This document shows, piece after piece, positions 32,129 to 42,177 of a stretch of 64,000 bases of DNA (positions are counted from its first letter, which is position 1; every line of letters begins with the position of its first letter). The notes below the pieces were generated by a model. It was not told the DNA's origin, did no database searches, and worked only from the letters and a program-made list of their open reading frames with translations. Source of the stretch: Verrucomicrobiales bacterium (GTDB lineage: Bacteria > Verrucomicrobiota > Verrucomicrobiia > Verrucomicrobiales > V1-33); assembly GCA_018003315.1 (NCBI GenBank), contig JAGNEJ010000009.1, positions 26,767 through 90,766 of the forward strand, written 5' to 3'. The position numbers were made by a program, and so were the translations under genes.

Positions 32129-32533
32129 TGCGCCCCTGCGATGGGTGCGCATTCCCTTTCGCCTTCAAGTTGAGTGGAAGGCGCAAGCCGGAGGCTTGTC
32201 AGCTTGCCGCCGGTGGTTGCGCGGGTCTCCGAGCACCACCACCGGTCGGCGGAGTCCTGCAAGGAGCGCCCCAGAGGGGTGTCGGAACGGACCGTCCGGC
32301 CCCCTGTTTCTGGCGCCCTTCCAGGGTGCGGAACATGCCGCCATGCTTCCGGGGGGAATCGCTGACACTCAACCCCCGGCTACCATCTGGCATCCCTCCG
32401 GGGTTGGGAACATCGTGATCCCGAAGTGGAGGCAACTCGGCCTGCGTAAATTATTCCAAATAAACATTGACGCCAGCGTTTGAAATTCATTGGATTATCT
32501 GTTCGATCCCAAAAAAACACCTGACCCTTCTCC
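32129..32533. repeat. Repeat-like intergenic spacer
   Basis: No gene is seen in 405 bp. It is full of hairpin-forming stretches: CAACCCCCGG near 32371 with CCGGGGTTGG near 32398, and CCGGAGGCTTG and GGCGCCCTTCC motifs. This composition resembles dispersed intergenic repeats seen in PVC-group genomes. The AT-richer end (32440-32533) probably holds the promoter of the PEP-CTERM gene. Confidence 0.45.
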
Positions 32534-33634
32534 ATGAAACGACGCAATCTTGTCCTGCCTATCCTCGCCGCAACGGTGAGTTCCGTGATGGGTGCCTCCA
32601 TCACCGTCACCAATCCGAGTTTTCAGGCGGATGCATTCTCCAGTTGGCCAGGCTATGTGGGCGGAGGAAATCCGTCGGGCATCACGGGGTGGACTTTTAC
32701 TGGCACAGGGAATCTCGGAATCAATACCGTAGGTGGTCCTACTCCGTTTGCCGATAACGGAGCCTATCCGGACGGAAACCAGGTGGCGTTCATTCAGGGA
32801 ACCGGATCCCTGTCCCAAGCGTTGAGCGGTTTCACGCCCGGCAAACAGTATTGGTTTCAGGGCTATGCCAACTCACGGGCAGGAGATACCGATGATCCCG
32901 TGGTGGGGGTCACGTTCGATGGAGGCGTGCTGCTTCCGGACACGCTGCTCCCTCCGGTGGGCGGGGGAAATCCCTATCATCGCGTGAGCATCCCGTTCAC
33001 CCCATCCGTGGCCTCCGGTTCCCTGGTCATTTCATCCCGCCCAAATGCCGGTGGGGATGCCGCCGTGGTGCTCGATGGAATCACCGTGATCCAGCGCGAT
33101 GCCAACGAGGTCACCATTTTCAATCCCAGCTTTGAAGCGAGCGGAACCAACATTCCTGGAGTTGGTTATCTGAGCAACATCGCTGGCTGGAATTTGTCAG
33201 CATCAGCCACCGGCATCAACCAGAGCGGCGGCATTTTCAATGACAGCGGCTTTGCGCCGGAAGGTTTGGATTTCCTGTTGTTGCAAAATAACGGCAGCGC
33301 CAGCCAGACGATCACCGGACTGACGGTTGGCCAGCAGTATGAACTCAGTTTCATGTATGGAGCGCGGAGTTGCTGCACCAATGACGCACCCACCGTGCTG
33401 GCGACCATCGGAAGTTTCACCGCCTTGAGCGGCACCATCGGCACCAGCCAGCAGACCCTGACCTACACGTTCACTGCTGACAATGCGACTGCGCTGCTGA
33501 CGCTGGCGAATCAGACTCCAGGCGGTGACAGGACGATCTTTTTTGACGATGTGCATCTTCGCGCCATTCCGGAACCTTCCGCCGGAGTGCTCGGAGCCGC
33601 TTCGCTCCTGCTGCTGATGCGCCGCCGCCGTTGA
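32534..33634 (+). CDS. PEP-CTERM secreted protein with two tandem NPSFE domains
   Basis: 366 aa. Signal peptide MKRRNLVLPILAATVSSVMGA, then two repeats of about 160 residues, each starting NPSF and containing GW, a QxG-SxSQxxxG-like segment, QQYE/KQYW and a final D-DV/DGI strand. The C-terminus IPEPSAGVLGAASLLLLMRRRR is a textbook PEP-CTERM sorting signal (Pro-Glu-Pro, membrane helix, Arg cluster), processed by exosortase during export. The repeat domains look like carbohydrate-binding jelly rolls; ligand unknown. Repeat 2 holds a vicinal Cys pair. Confidence 0.85.
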   Translation: MKRRNLVLPILAATVSSVMGASITVTNPSFQADAFSSWPGYVGGGNPSGITGWTFTGTGNLGINTVGGPTPFADNGAYPDGNQVAFIQGTGSLSQALSGFTPGKQYWFQGYANSRAGDTDDPVVGVTFDGGVLLPDTLLPPVGGGNPYHRVSIPFTPSVASGSLVISSRPNAGGDAAVVLDGITVIQRDANEVTIFNPSFEASGTNIPGVGYLSNIAGWNLSASATGINQSGGIFNDSGFAPEGLDFLLLQNNGSASQTITGLTVGQQYELSFMYGARSCCTNDAPTVLATIGSFTALSGTIGTSQQTLTYTFTADNATALLTLANQTPGGDRTIFFDDVHLRAIPEPSAGVLGAASLLLLMRRRR

Positions 33635-33721
33635 GGTTCCGCTCCAGCCGCACGCAAGGGCAATGCCGTCTCGACGTGGGTCCGGTCAGGTCATTGCTTG
33701 TTCATCCACCCCCCTCTGCCG

Positions 33722-36229
33722 ATGAAGTGCCTCCCTGCGGTATGGTGGATTCTCCTCGGCAAGACATGGGCCGGGTTGGTTGCCAATCCCAGCTTTGAGT
33801 CGAGCTACAATCCCTCGTGGCCGCATTACGGACTTCTGGATGCCTGGGTGCCCACGGGACAATTCGGAGTCAACCAGTCCGACGGACCGTTCCATAATCC
33901 GGGGACTCCGGTTCCTGACCAGGCCAGAGTCGCCTTCAAACAGGGTTCTGGAACGCTCACCCAGACTGTTTCCGGGCTCACCAATGGACAGCGCTACTGG
34001 GTGCAATTTTATTACGATGCCCGCAACTGCTGTGGCGGGGCCATCAACATCGAAACCCAGATCAACGGAACCACGCTGGACACCGTGACCAACGTCCTGC
34101 CGTCCACGGGCGGTGCTCCCTACAAATTCCGCTGCGTTCCGTTTGTCGCCAGCGGGGCCAGTGCGGAAATCAAGTTCGCCACCACGGCGTCCGGGGATGC
34201 TTCCGTGGTGCTGGATGCGGTCTGCCTGGCCGCTCGCGACGAGGGGCAGCTCGTCGTCAGGAATCCCGGATTCGAGGCCAGCGGGGATGTTGCTGGCAGT
34301 GGCATCATGCCTGCGTTTGCCGGATGGCAAGTGTCCGGAGTTTGCGGGATCAACACGAGCGGCAGTGGAACCTTCGCGAACAATGGAACCGCCCCGGACC
34401 AGAACCACGCCGCCTTCATTCAGGGTGCCGGTTCCCTGACCCAGGTCGTGGAAAATCTCACTCCCGGTTCCTCCTGCCAACTGCAGGTGGCGGTCAACGC
34501 CCGCAGCGGAAATCTGCCGCATTTTCGCGCCATGGTGGATGGAAATGCCGCCATTGATGCCGACGTTGCTCCAGTGGGCGGCGCAAATCCCTACACGGTG
34601 CTCAGCGCCAATTTCATTCCGGCCGGCAGCAGCATCACCCTGGTTTTCCAGCAGACTGCCGCCGGTGATCAGACGCTCCTGCTGGACGATGTGAAGATTG
34701 CCGGAGCACCAGCCCCCCCGTGCCTGACGCTGCTGCCCGCCGTGCAGGAAATCGCCCCCGGGCAGTCCGCCATCCTCAATGTGACGGTCTCCGCGCAGAA
34801 ACTGCTCGGCGGTCCTGCCGCCATCACCATCAGAAGTCCGAATCAAACCGTGGCGGCCCTTGCCGGTGCGGATGGCGACGGTGTTGCCACGCTGCTTTTT
34901 CCGCAGAGCAGCGAGGATGTTTCGCTGCCCTTGGAGGTGGTCGGCATTGCTCCTGGCAGCGTCACCCTGGAGGTCCTGGACAGCGCCGGCCTTTGCGTGG
35001 CGGCACCGCCTGCGTTCCTGGTGGAACGTTCCTTTGTCCGCAATCCCAGCTTTGAAAATGCACCGGCTGCGGGGGGACTCGGCACCGGTCCCATCCAGGC
35101 CTGGAACGGTGGCTCCGGGTTGAACGTGGTGGGTCAGCCTTTTCTGGACAATGGCGCGGTGCCGGACCGCAGCCAAGTCGCCTTTCTGCAGGGCGACCGC
35201 ATCCTCAGCCAGCAAATCTTCGGCCTGGTGCCCGGTCAGAATTACTGGCTGCAGTTCCGCTGCAATTCCCGTGCCTGTTGCGGCCCGCGGACGGCAAACC
35301 TCAGCGTAAAACTGGGTGGCGTGACGCTTGCCACCCTGACTGACATTCCAGCGGTGGGTGGCGCTCAACCCTTTTTGTTCAACAACATTCCCTTCACCGC
35401 CACCGCAGCTTCTGCGATGCTGGAATTTCAGCCCAATCCCGTCGGAGACGTCACCGTCCTGCTCGATGCCGTGTCGATTGTGCAGCGCAGCGGCCTCGAC
35501 CTTGTCCTGGAAAATCCCAGCTTTGAAGCCTCGGCGCGGGTCAGCACTTATCCGGGCTATCTCGGCCCGCAGCCGATTTCCGGCTGGATCGCGGCAGGAG
35601 GATACGGTTTGAATGCCAACGATCCGGAAGGCGTCGTCGGTCCGTTCACCGACAACGGCATTGCCCCTGACCAGGACACGGTCCTGTTCATTCAGAATGA
35701 CGGCAGCATCCGGCAGTCCGTCAGCGGTCTCATCCCCGGGCAGAAATACACCGTCAAATTGGCCGTCAACGCCCGCAACTGCTGCGGCCCCGGCCAAGGA
35801 ACCACGGCCGTGCGTGTTTCCTATGCGGGAACCACGGTGGGGGAGGCCGTCATTGAGCCGGTCGGCGGCTTGAACCCCTATCATGAAAAACTCTTTGTCT
35901 TCACCGCCGGCGCAGCATCCGGAGAACTGGTCATCACCCACCTGCCGACGCCGGGAAATGACAGTACTCTTCTGCTGGATGACGTTCATGTGCTCATTGG
36001 CGACGCGACGCTCCCGAGCGGCATTCCCATCGCCATCACCACTCCGCTTCCGGGCATTGCCCGCATTGCCTGGCCAGCCGGTGCGCCTGCAGACCTCAGG
36101 CTGCAGCAGAGCGTGGACCTGGCACAGTGGACGGATGTGGAAACACCACCCTATCAGGAAAATGGAGAAAACATCGTGGTGGATGTCATCACCCTGTCGC
36201 GGCGATTTTACCGGTTGGTGAAACCATGA
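33722..36229 (+). CDS. Secreted protein with four tandem NPSFE domains
   Basis: 835 aa. Short signal peptide (MKCLPAVWWILLGKTWAG). Four jelly-roll-like repeats begin NPSFESSY, NPGFEASG, NPSFENAP and NPSFEASA, each with DNG-PD and a VAF-Q strand; three have NARxCCG-type vicinal cysteines. A spacer between repeats 2 and 3 looks like an immunoglobulin-like domain (AITIRSPNQTVAAL). The end (LRLQQSVDLAQWTDVE, then RRFYRLVKP) is a C-terminal domain style common in these secreted proteins. It lacks PEP-CTERM. The stop overlaps the next start. Start 33722 fits the signal peptide better than 33698. Confidence 0.8.
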   Translation: MKCLPAVWWILLGKTWAGLVANPSFESSYNPSWPHYGLLDAWVPTGQFGVNQSDGPFHNPGTPVPDQARVAFKQGSGTLTQTVSGLTNGQRYWVQFYYDARNCCGGAINIETQINGTTLDTVTNVLPSTGGAPYKFRCVPFVASGASAEIKFATTASGDASVVLDAVCLAARDEGQLVVRNPGFEASGDVAGSGIMPAFAGWQVSGVCGINTSGSGTFANNGTAPDQNHAAFIQGAGSLTQVVENLTPGSSCQLQVAVNARSGNLPHFRAMVDGNAAIDADVAPVGGANPYTVLSANFIPAGSSITLVFQQTAAGDQTLLLDDVKIAGAPAPPCLTLLPAVQEIAPGQSAILNVTVSAQKLLGGPAAITIRSPNQTVAALAGADGDGVATLLFPQSSEDVSLPLEVVGIAPGSVTLEVLDSAGLCVAAPPAFLVERSFVRNPSFENAPAAGGLGTGPIQAWNGGSGLNVVGQPFLDNGAVPDRSQVAFLQGDRILSQQIFGLVPGQNYWLQFRCNSRACCGPRTANLSVKLGGVTLATLTDIPAVGGAQPFLFNNIPFTATAASAMLEFQPNPVGDVTVLLDAVSIVQRSGLDLVLENPSFEASARVSTYPGYLGPQPISGWIAAGGYGLNANDPEGVVGPFTDNGIAPDQDTVLFIQNDGSIRQSVSGLIPGQKYTVKLAVNARNCCGPGQGTTAVRVSYAGTTVGEAVIEPVGGLNPYHEKLFVFTAGAASGELVITHLPTPGNDSTLLLDDVHVLIGDATLPSGIPIAITTPLPGIARIAWPAGAPADLRLQQSVDLAQWTDVETPPYQENGENIVVDVITLSRRFYRLVKP

Positions 36230-39200
36230 GGCATTTATCGCTCCTTCTCTGGGTCGCATCGATCCTTCCGACACTCGCAGGGGTGGACCCCGTGGTGACG
36301 ATCAATGAAATCCACTACCACCCGGCTGGTTCTGCCGATCCGGAATGGGTGGAACTGCACAACCAAATGTCCATCCGGGTCGATCTGGGCAACTGGACGC
36401 TGCGCGGAGGGACCGACTTCACCATACCGGAAGGCACCGTGCTCGGACCAGGACAGTATCTGGTCATTTCCTCCTCCGCAGGAAATCCGACGGGCGCCCT
36501 GGGGCCGCTGTCTGGGAAACTCAGCAACAAGGGCGATGAAATTCGCCTCCACGAACGCCACGGCCGGATGATGGACCAGGTCACGTTCGCCGATTCCGGT
36601 GATTGGCCGGCGGAGGCTGATGGATCGGGCAAAACGCTTGCCAAACGGTTTCCGGATCTCGCGGGGGAAGCGGCGCAAAGCTGGCGGGCCAGCAGTGCCG
36701 CGGGCGGAACTCCGGGCGGGCCCAACTTTGGCGCCCCGGTCGAACCCTTGATCCGTCGCCTCTTCCTGGCGGGAGCCACCTGGAAATACCGCATCGGCGA
36801 CGCCCCGCCCTCCGGCTGGCAGGAAGCGGGATTTGATGACGCAGCGTGGCCCGCGAGCCAGGCAGCGTTTGCCAGTTCCGCCGCTCCAGGATTCGGCATT
36901 CAGCCGGTCACGCTCTGGTCGGTTGCGCCATCCCACCAGGTGCGCCGCGCCTTTGCCTATACCGGCGGGCTGTCCAACCCGGTGCTGATGCTCGCCGGTC
37001 CCCTGATCGGTGAGGCGGACATCTGGCTCAACGGCACGAAAATAGCGCATTGCAACGCCACTCGGGGGCGCATCGGCATTGCCGTGGCGGACGCGCCGCT
37101 GGTCACCGGAGTGAATCAACTGGCGGTGGAAATCTCGGGAAATGCTGCGGCCTGGGACTGCGCGGCAACGCTCGTCGAAGCCACTCCGGATGAAACGCCG
37201 CCGTCTTCACCCGCGGCCGGACCGGTGGTGATCAACGAAATCCACTACCATCAGCATCCGGTTTATCCAAACCCCTCCGCCGGAATCGCCTTCGCAGAAA
37301 ATCCGCTGGAGTGGATCGAACTGCACAACCGCAGCGCCTCCGAGGTGGATTTGTCAGGGTGGAGCCTGGGCGATGCCGTGACCTATTCATTTCCTGACGG
37401 CACCAAAATTGCCGCCGGAGGATTCTTGGTGGTCAGCCAGACGCAGTTCAGCGGCAAGCTTTCCAACAGCGATGAACGAATCCTCCTGCTCGACGCATTT
37501 GGCGCCGAGGCGGACGCGGTGCATTATTTCGACGGTGGACGGTGGCCGAACTCCGCAGACGGCGGCGGAAGTTCTTTGGAGCTGGTCGATCCAGCGGCAG
37601 ACAATTCCAAACCCGGAGTCTGGGCTGCCAGTGCGGAGGCGCACAAGTCCGTGTGGCAAACCTTCACCTACACCGCACTGGGAGCCGCACCGCCCAACAG
37701 CAATGATCCCGCCAACTGGAGGGAATTTCTGCTGGGATTCCTCGACGCCGGCGAGGCGCTCATCGACGATGTCAGCGTCATCGAAGACCCGGACGGCACT
37801 CCGGTGCAGGTGATTCAAAACGGGAGTTTTGAGACGGATGCCGTCGGCCAGCCGCCTGCCAAATGGAGGCTGCTGGGCACCCACAAACTGGGCCGGGTCG
37901 TTGCGAATCCGGACGGGCCCGGAAATGTCCTGCACCTGATCGCCACCGACACCCTGGAACACACCTACAACGTGGCCTCCACCACCCTGGCGGGAAACCG
38001 CAGCATCGATCCGGGGAAATCTTATCAAATTTCCTTCCGTGCCCGGTGGCTTTCCGGCTCACCACAGTTGAACTCGCGTCTTTATTTCAACCGGGCGGCA
38101 CGCACCCAAATTCTCCCTCAACCGGCAGCGACCGGCACTCCGGGTGCGCCGAACTCACGCCGGGTGGCCAATGCCGGTCCGGTGTTTGACCATTTGCGGC
38201 ACGGGCCAGTGGTTCCGGCTGCTTCACAACTGATCCGCATCGCGGTGGATGCGGCGGATCCGGATGGAATCGGAGCCATGAACGTCTTCTATTCGGTGAA
38301 CCAGGGAATCTGGCAGGAAGCGACGATGGCGGGCGATGCGGCTGGCCGCTGGACTGCGGTGCTGCCCGGCCAGCCTGACAATGCCATTGTGCAATTTTAC
38401 GTTCACGGGGAGGATGCGTTTGGAAATGCGGCGGATTACCCGGCAGGCGGTCCAGCCTCGCGGGCGCTCCTGCGTGTGGGTGCCGGTGGTGTTGCCAGCG
38501 GGACCATCCGGAACACCTTGCGCCTGGTGATGACGGCCGCCGACGCGGCGCAGCTTCATGATCCGCTTCAGGCCGTCAGCAATTTCCGCTGGGGCGCCAC
38601 GCTCATTTCCAATGATCGCGATATTTTTTACGATGCCGGGGTGCGGCTGCGTTCTGCGCCCTACGGACGCCAGGGACCGCGGGCCGGCTGGAACATCCGC
38701 CTCGGTCCGGAACAGCCCTTCCGCGGCGCCTACGAAGGCATCGTCATTGACGGAGCGCTGAACATGCCGCGCGGCGACGGCACCGGGTGGATCGAAACCA
38801 CCCTCGGACCGAGTTTGAATGAAATGCTTTACCAGATCATCGCCAACCGTTCCGGCGGGGTGGCGGCCAGTTTCGATGACATGGTTTACTTCGGCGCGCC
38901 CCGGTCCGCCGACAACCGCAAGGCCCAGTTGAAAATGGCTCGGTTCAACGGTTCCTTCCTGGACGAGTATTTCGGCGATGATGCCGATGGCACCCGTTAC
39001 AAGCAGGAACTCATTTATTACCCGACCACCACTGTGGACGGGAATCCGGAAAGCCTGAAAAACCCCTACACCAATGTGCTGCAGGTGGATGTGAATAACA
39101 TGGGAACCAGCCCCGACTCCTATCGTTTTAACTATTTGCTGCAAAACAACACCGACCGCGATGATTTCAGCCGGATCGTGGATCTGGCCAACGCACTCAA

Positions 39201-40716
39201 TGCCCCGTCCGCACAACTCCAGGCCCAAACGGATGCCGTGCTGGACACCGACAACTGGATGCGGGTGCTGGCGCTCAATGCCCTGATTGGCCTGGCCGAC
39301 ACCTACAACCAGGGCGGGGCGCACAACCTGCAGTTCTTTGCCCGGCCCAGTGACAACCGGGTGCTGCTGATGCCCTGGGATCAGGATCACGCCTTCTATT
39401 ACCCCACGACCTACAACATTTTTGGCGGCGGCACCCACAAGGTGAAGGATGTCATTGCGCTGCCGGCCAACAGGCGGCTCTTCTGCCAGCACCTGCTGGA
39501 CTTTTGCACAACGGGGTTCACGAACGCTTATCTGGACTCATACATCACCCATCTCAACCAGACAGCGGGACAGAACTACGCGCTGAATTTCAAAAACTGG
39601 ATCAGCGCCCGGCGCACCTTTGTCCTGGGTCAGATCAATGCCCAGCATCCGGCAACCGCCTTTGCCATCACCACCAATTCAGGGAATGATTTTTCCACGG
39701 CCTCCCCGGTGGCGGTGGTTGAGGGAACCGGCTGGGTGGACGTCCACCGCATCCGCATCGAACGCAACGGAGCGGGAACCGGGGCGGGGGAGCCTGAATG
39801 GATCAATGGTTCCTCATGGCGGCTGTTCGTGCCGGTGATTGCAGGAGCCAACAGCATCACGCTCACCGCGCTGGATCGTCAGGGAAACGTGCTGGGAACC
39901 GATCAAATCCAAATTTCGAGCACGGCCGAAAGCGACGCCGCCGCAGATGCCAACCTGGTGGTCTCGGAAATTGCCTATCATCCCGCACCGCCCAGCAACG
40001 CTGAAATCTCCGCGGGATTTGCCGATGCCGAACTGTTCGAATTCGTTGAAATCACGAACATCAGCTCCCGGCAGGTCGATCTGACCGGCGCGGCATTCAC
40101 GGCAGGCGTGCATTATTCCTTTGCGGGAGGAGTGCTGCCTCACTCAGGCAGGCTGGTCCTGGCGGCCAATGCCCAGGCATTCCAGTTCCGTCATGGATTT
40201 GCTCCGGCAGGGGTTTTTGTCGGAAACCTGGCCAACAACGGCGAGGCCATCACGCTGCTGGATGCCGGCGGGAACGTGATTCGGCAGTTCACCTACAACG
40301 ACAAGCTGCCCTGGCCGCCGGAAGCGGATGGATACGGCCCCAGCCTCACCTTGATCCAGCCGGCGGCAAATCCGGATCACAATGTCGCTGCGAACTGGCG
40401 GCCCAGCCGGTTTTTCGGCGGCAGCCCGTCCGGAACGGATGCGCTGGATCCCGGCGGGTTTGCCTCTGAATTGGATTACGCCTTCCTCAGCGTGCCGAGA
40501 ATGGATGGCTCCGGCATCGTGTGGACGGAGCGGCTGGGGGCGGATGGGCTGCGGCTCGTGCCCCAGCTTTCCACTGACCTCAGCAGCTGGAGCGGCGATG
40601 CCTCCATTCAAATCGTTTCTTCCACTGCCGATGGGGCTGGCGGGCGCCAGGTCCGCATCAGCGTCCCGGTGGACGGTCCGCGGAAATTTTTCCGCATTCT
40701 GCTGGCGCCGCGCTGA
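36226..40716 (+). CDS. Giant secreted lamin-tail-domain / CotH protein
   Basis: 1496 aa. Signal peptide MRHLSLLLWVASILPTLAG. Lamin-tail domains at about residues 22-135 (INEIHYHPAG, EWVELHNQ, LGNWTLRGG), 335-460 (INEIHYHQHP, EWIELHNRS) and 1240-1370 (SEIAYHPAPP, FEFVEITNIS). A carbohydrate-binding-like region lies near 525-630. A CotH-type kinase-like region occupies about 760-1130, with NMGTSPDSYRFNYLLQNN, LNALIGLADTYNQGGAHN and MPWDQDHAFYY. It ends with a KFFRILLAPR C-terminal style shared with the upstream protein. Probably cell-surface, matrix-related. Coupled (ATGA) to the preceding gene. Confidence 0.88.
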   Translation: MRHLSLLLWVASILPTLAGVDPVVTINEIHYHPAGSADPEWVELHNQMSIRVDLGNWTLRGGTDFTIPEGTVLGPGQYLVISSSAGNPTGALGPLSGKLSNKGDEIRLHERHGRMMDQVTFADSGDWPAEADGSGKTLAKRFPDLAGEAAQSWRASSAAGGTPGGPNFGAPVEPLIRRLFLAGATWKYRIGDAPPSGWQEAGFDDAAWPASQAAFASSAAPGFGIQPVTLWSVAPSHQVRRAFAYTGGLSNPVLMLAGPLIGEADIWLNGTKIAHCNATRGRIGIAVADAPLVTGVNQLAVEISGNAAAWDCAATLVEATPDETPPSSPAAGPVVINEIHYHQHPVYPNPSAGIAFAENPLEWIELHNRSASEVDLSGWSLGDAVTYSFPDGTKIAAGGFLVVSQTQFSGKLSNSDERILLLDAFGAEADAVHYFDGGRWPNSADGGGSSLELVDPAADNSKPGVWAASAEAHKSVWQTFTYTALGAAPPNSNDPANWREFLLGFLDAGEALIDDVSVIEDPDGTPVQVIQNGSFETDAVGQPPAKWRLLGTHKLGRVVANPDGPGNVLHLIATDTLEHTYNVASTTLAGNRSIDPGKSYQISFRARWLSGSPQLNSRLYFNRAARTQILPQPAATGTPGAPNSRRVANAGPVFDHLRHGPVVPAASQLIRIAVDAADPDGIGAMNVFYSVNQGIWQEATMAGDAAGRWTAVLPGQPDNAIVQFYVHGEDAFGNAADYPAGGPASRALLRVGAGGVASGTIRNTLRLVMTAADAAQLHDPLQAVSNFRWGATLISNDRDIFYDAGVRLRSAPYGRQGPRAGWNIRLGPEQPFRGAYEGIVIDGALNMPRGDGTGWIETTLGPSLNEMLYQIIANRSGGVAASFDDMVYFGAPRSADNRKAQLKMARFNGSFLDEYFGDDADGTRYKQELIYYPTTTVDGNPESLKNPYTNVLQVDVNNMGTSPDSYRFNYLLQNNTDRDDFSRIVDLANALNAPSAQLQAQTDAVLDTDNWMRVLALNALIGLADTYNQGGAHNLQFFARPSDNRVLLMPWDQDHAFYYPTTYNIFGGGTHKVKDVIALPANRRLFCQHLLDFCTTGFTNAYLDSYITHLNQTAGQNYALNFKNWISARRTFVLGQINAQHPATAFAITTNSGNDFSTASPVAVVEGTGWVDVHRIRIERNGAGTGAGEPEWINGSSWRLFVPVIAGANSITLTALDRQGNVLGTDQIQISSTAESDAAADANLVVSEIAYHPAPPSNAEISAGFADAELFEFVEITNISSRQVDLTGAAFTAGVHYSFAGGVLPHSGRLVLAANAQAFQFRHGFAPAGVFVGNLANNGEAITLLDAGGNVIRQFTYNDKLPWPPEADGYGPSLTLIQPAANPDHNVAANWRPSRFFGGSPSGTDALDPGGFASELDYAFLSVPRMDGSGIVWTERLGADGLRLVPQLSTDLSSWSGDASIQIVSSTADGAGGRQVRISVPVDGPRKFFRILLAPR

Positions 40717-40856
40717 ACGTTCTGGCGCTGGGTGTCTTTTCGAGCGGGGCGAATCCGGTGGAACACGCCCCAATAGCAAACCGATTGACGAGCGAATGCT
40801 TTGCGGGATGCTTCCCGCTCCCGAAACGCTTCGGGAATCCTATTTTTCAAACTCTC

Positions 40857-42167
40857 ATGAAACTGACGATCATTGGTTCCGGTTATGTAGGACTGACGAC
40901 GGGTGCCTGCTTTGCAGATGTCGGCCACCACGTGATGTGTGTGGACAACAACCAGGAGAAAATCGCCCGCCTGCTGGCTGGGGACATTCCCATTTACGAG
41001 CCGGGGCTGGATGAGATCGTGAAAAAAAACGTGAGCGCCGGACGACTGCAGTTCACCACGAGCACCGAAGAGGGCGTGGATTTCGGGCAGGTGGTGTTCA
41101 TTGCCGTGCCCACGCCGCCCCAGCCGGATGGCAGCGTGGACCTGCGGTTCATCGAGAAGGTGGCGCGGGAGATCGCCAATGTGCTCAAGCCCGGGCACTA
41201 CCGCGTGGTGGTGGACAAGAGCACCGTTCCCGTGAAGACCGGGGAAAAGGTGACGGAAACCATCCGCCGGTATGCGCCGCCTGGGGCCGATTTTGATGTG
41301 GTGAGCAATCCGGAGTTTCTCCGGGAAGGGTGCGCCGTTGAAGATCTGATGAATCCGGACCGTATTGTCATCGGCACCAACAGCGACCGGGCGCTGGCGC
41401 TCATGCAGAAGGTTTACGAGCCGTTTGTGGCGCCGGTGCTGGTGACGGACATCAACAGCGCAGAACTGATCAAGCACGCGGCGAACAGCTTCCTGGCGCT
41501 GAAAATTTCCTACATCAATGCCGTGGCTGCCATCTGTGAGGCGAGCGGCGCGGACGTGGCCAAGGTTGCGGAAGGAATCGGCGCGGACAAGCGCATTGGC
41601 CGTGCGTTTCTGAATGCCGGCATCGGCTACGGCGGCTCCTGTTTTCCCAAGGACATTGCAGCGTTTATCGCCATCGCCGAAAAGCTCGGAACGCCCTTCA
41701 GCCTGCTCAAGGAAGTGCAGCAGATCAACCGCGAATCGCTGCAGCGCTTCGTCAAGGCCATCCGCGACGCCCTCTGGGTGCTGCAGGAAAAGCGCATTGC
41801 CGTGTGGGGACTGACGTTCAAGCCGGACACCGACGACGTGCGCAACAGCGTCGCGGTGGAGCTGGTGGAGGCGCTGCTGGCAGAGGGCGCCCAGGTGGTG
41901 ACCTACGACCCCAAAGGCATGGAAAACGCGCAGGGCCTGGAGATCGGAGGGAAGGTGGCATTCGCCGCCAGTCCGCTGGAGTGCGTGAATGGAGCGGAAG
42001 CACTGGTGGTGGCGACGGAATGGCCCGAATTTGCCGCGGTGGATTTCACCGAGGTGCGCAAGCGGATGGTGGCGCCATTGGTCTTCGACGGACGCAACCT
42101 GCTGGACCCTGCCACCATGCGGAAACTGGGTTTTTCCTATCGGGGCATCGGACGAGCCGAAAGCTAG
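40857..42167 (+). CDS. ugd: UDP-glucose 6-dehydrogenase
   Basis: 436 aa, usual length. NAD-binding motif IIGSGYVGLTTGACFADVG at the start; NPEFLREG and the substrate-binding region; the catalytic Cys in GGSCFPKD near residue 262; C-terminal cofactor-fold AVWGLTFKPDTDDVRNS. It oxidises UDP-glucose to UDP-glucuronate for polysaccharide synthesis, which fits the neighbouring envelope genes. Starts at 40857; an upstream start at 40758 adds unrelated sequence. Confidence 0.95.
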   Translation: MKLTIIGSGYVGLTTGACFADVGHHVMCVDNNQEKIARLLAGDIPIYEPGLDEIVKKNVSAGRLQFTTSTEEGVDFGQVVFIAVPTPPQPDGSVDLRFIEKVAREIANVLKPGHYRVVVDKSTVPVKTGEKVTETIRRYAPPGADFDVVSNPEFLREGCAVEDLMNPDRIVIGTNSDRALALMQKVYEPFVAPVLVTDINSAELIKHAANSFLALKISYINAVAAICEASGADVAKVAEGIGADKRIGRAFLNAGIGYGGSCFPKDIAAFIAIAEKLGTPFSLLKEVQQINRESLQRFVKAIRDALWVLQEKRIAVWGLTFKPDTDDVRNSVAVELVEALLAEGAQVVTYDPKGMENAQGLEIGGKVAFAASPLECVNGAEALVVATEWPEFAAVDFTEVRKRMVAPLVFDGRNLLDPATMRKLGFSYRGIGRAES

Positions 42168-42177
42168 GGTGCCGCCC

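Noticed and set aside
33686..36274. 862-codon minus-strand open frame opposite the four-repeat protein
   Set aside because: It mirrors the plus-strand gene in a GC-rich region and lacks domain-like sequence; the plus strand has a signal peptide and clear repeats.
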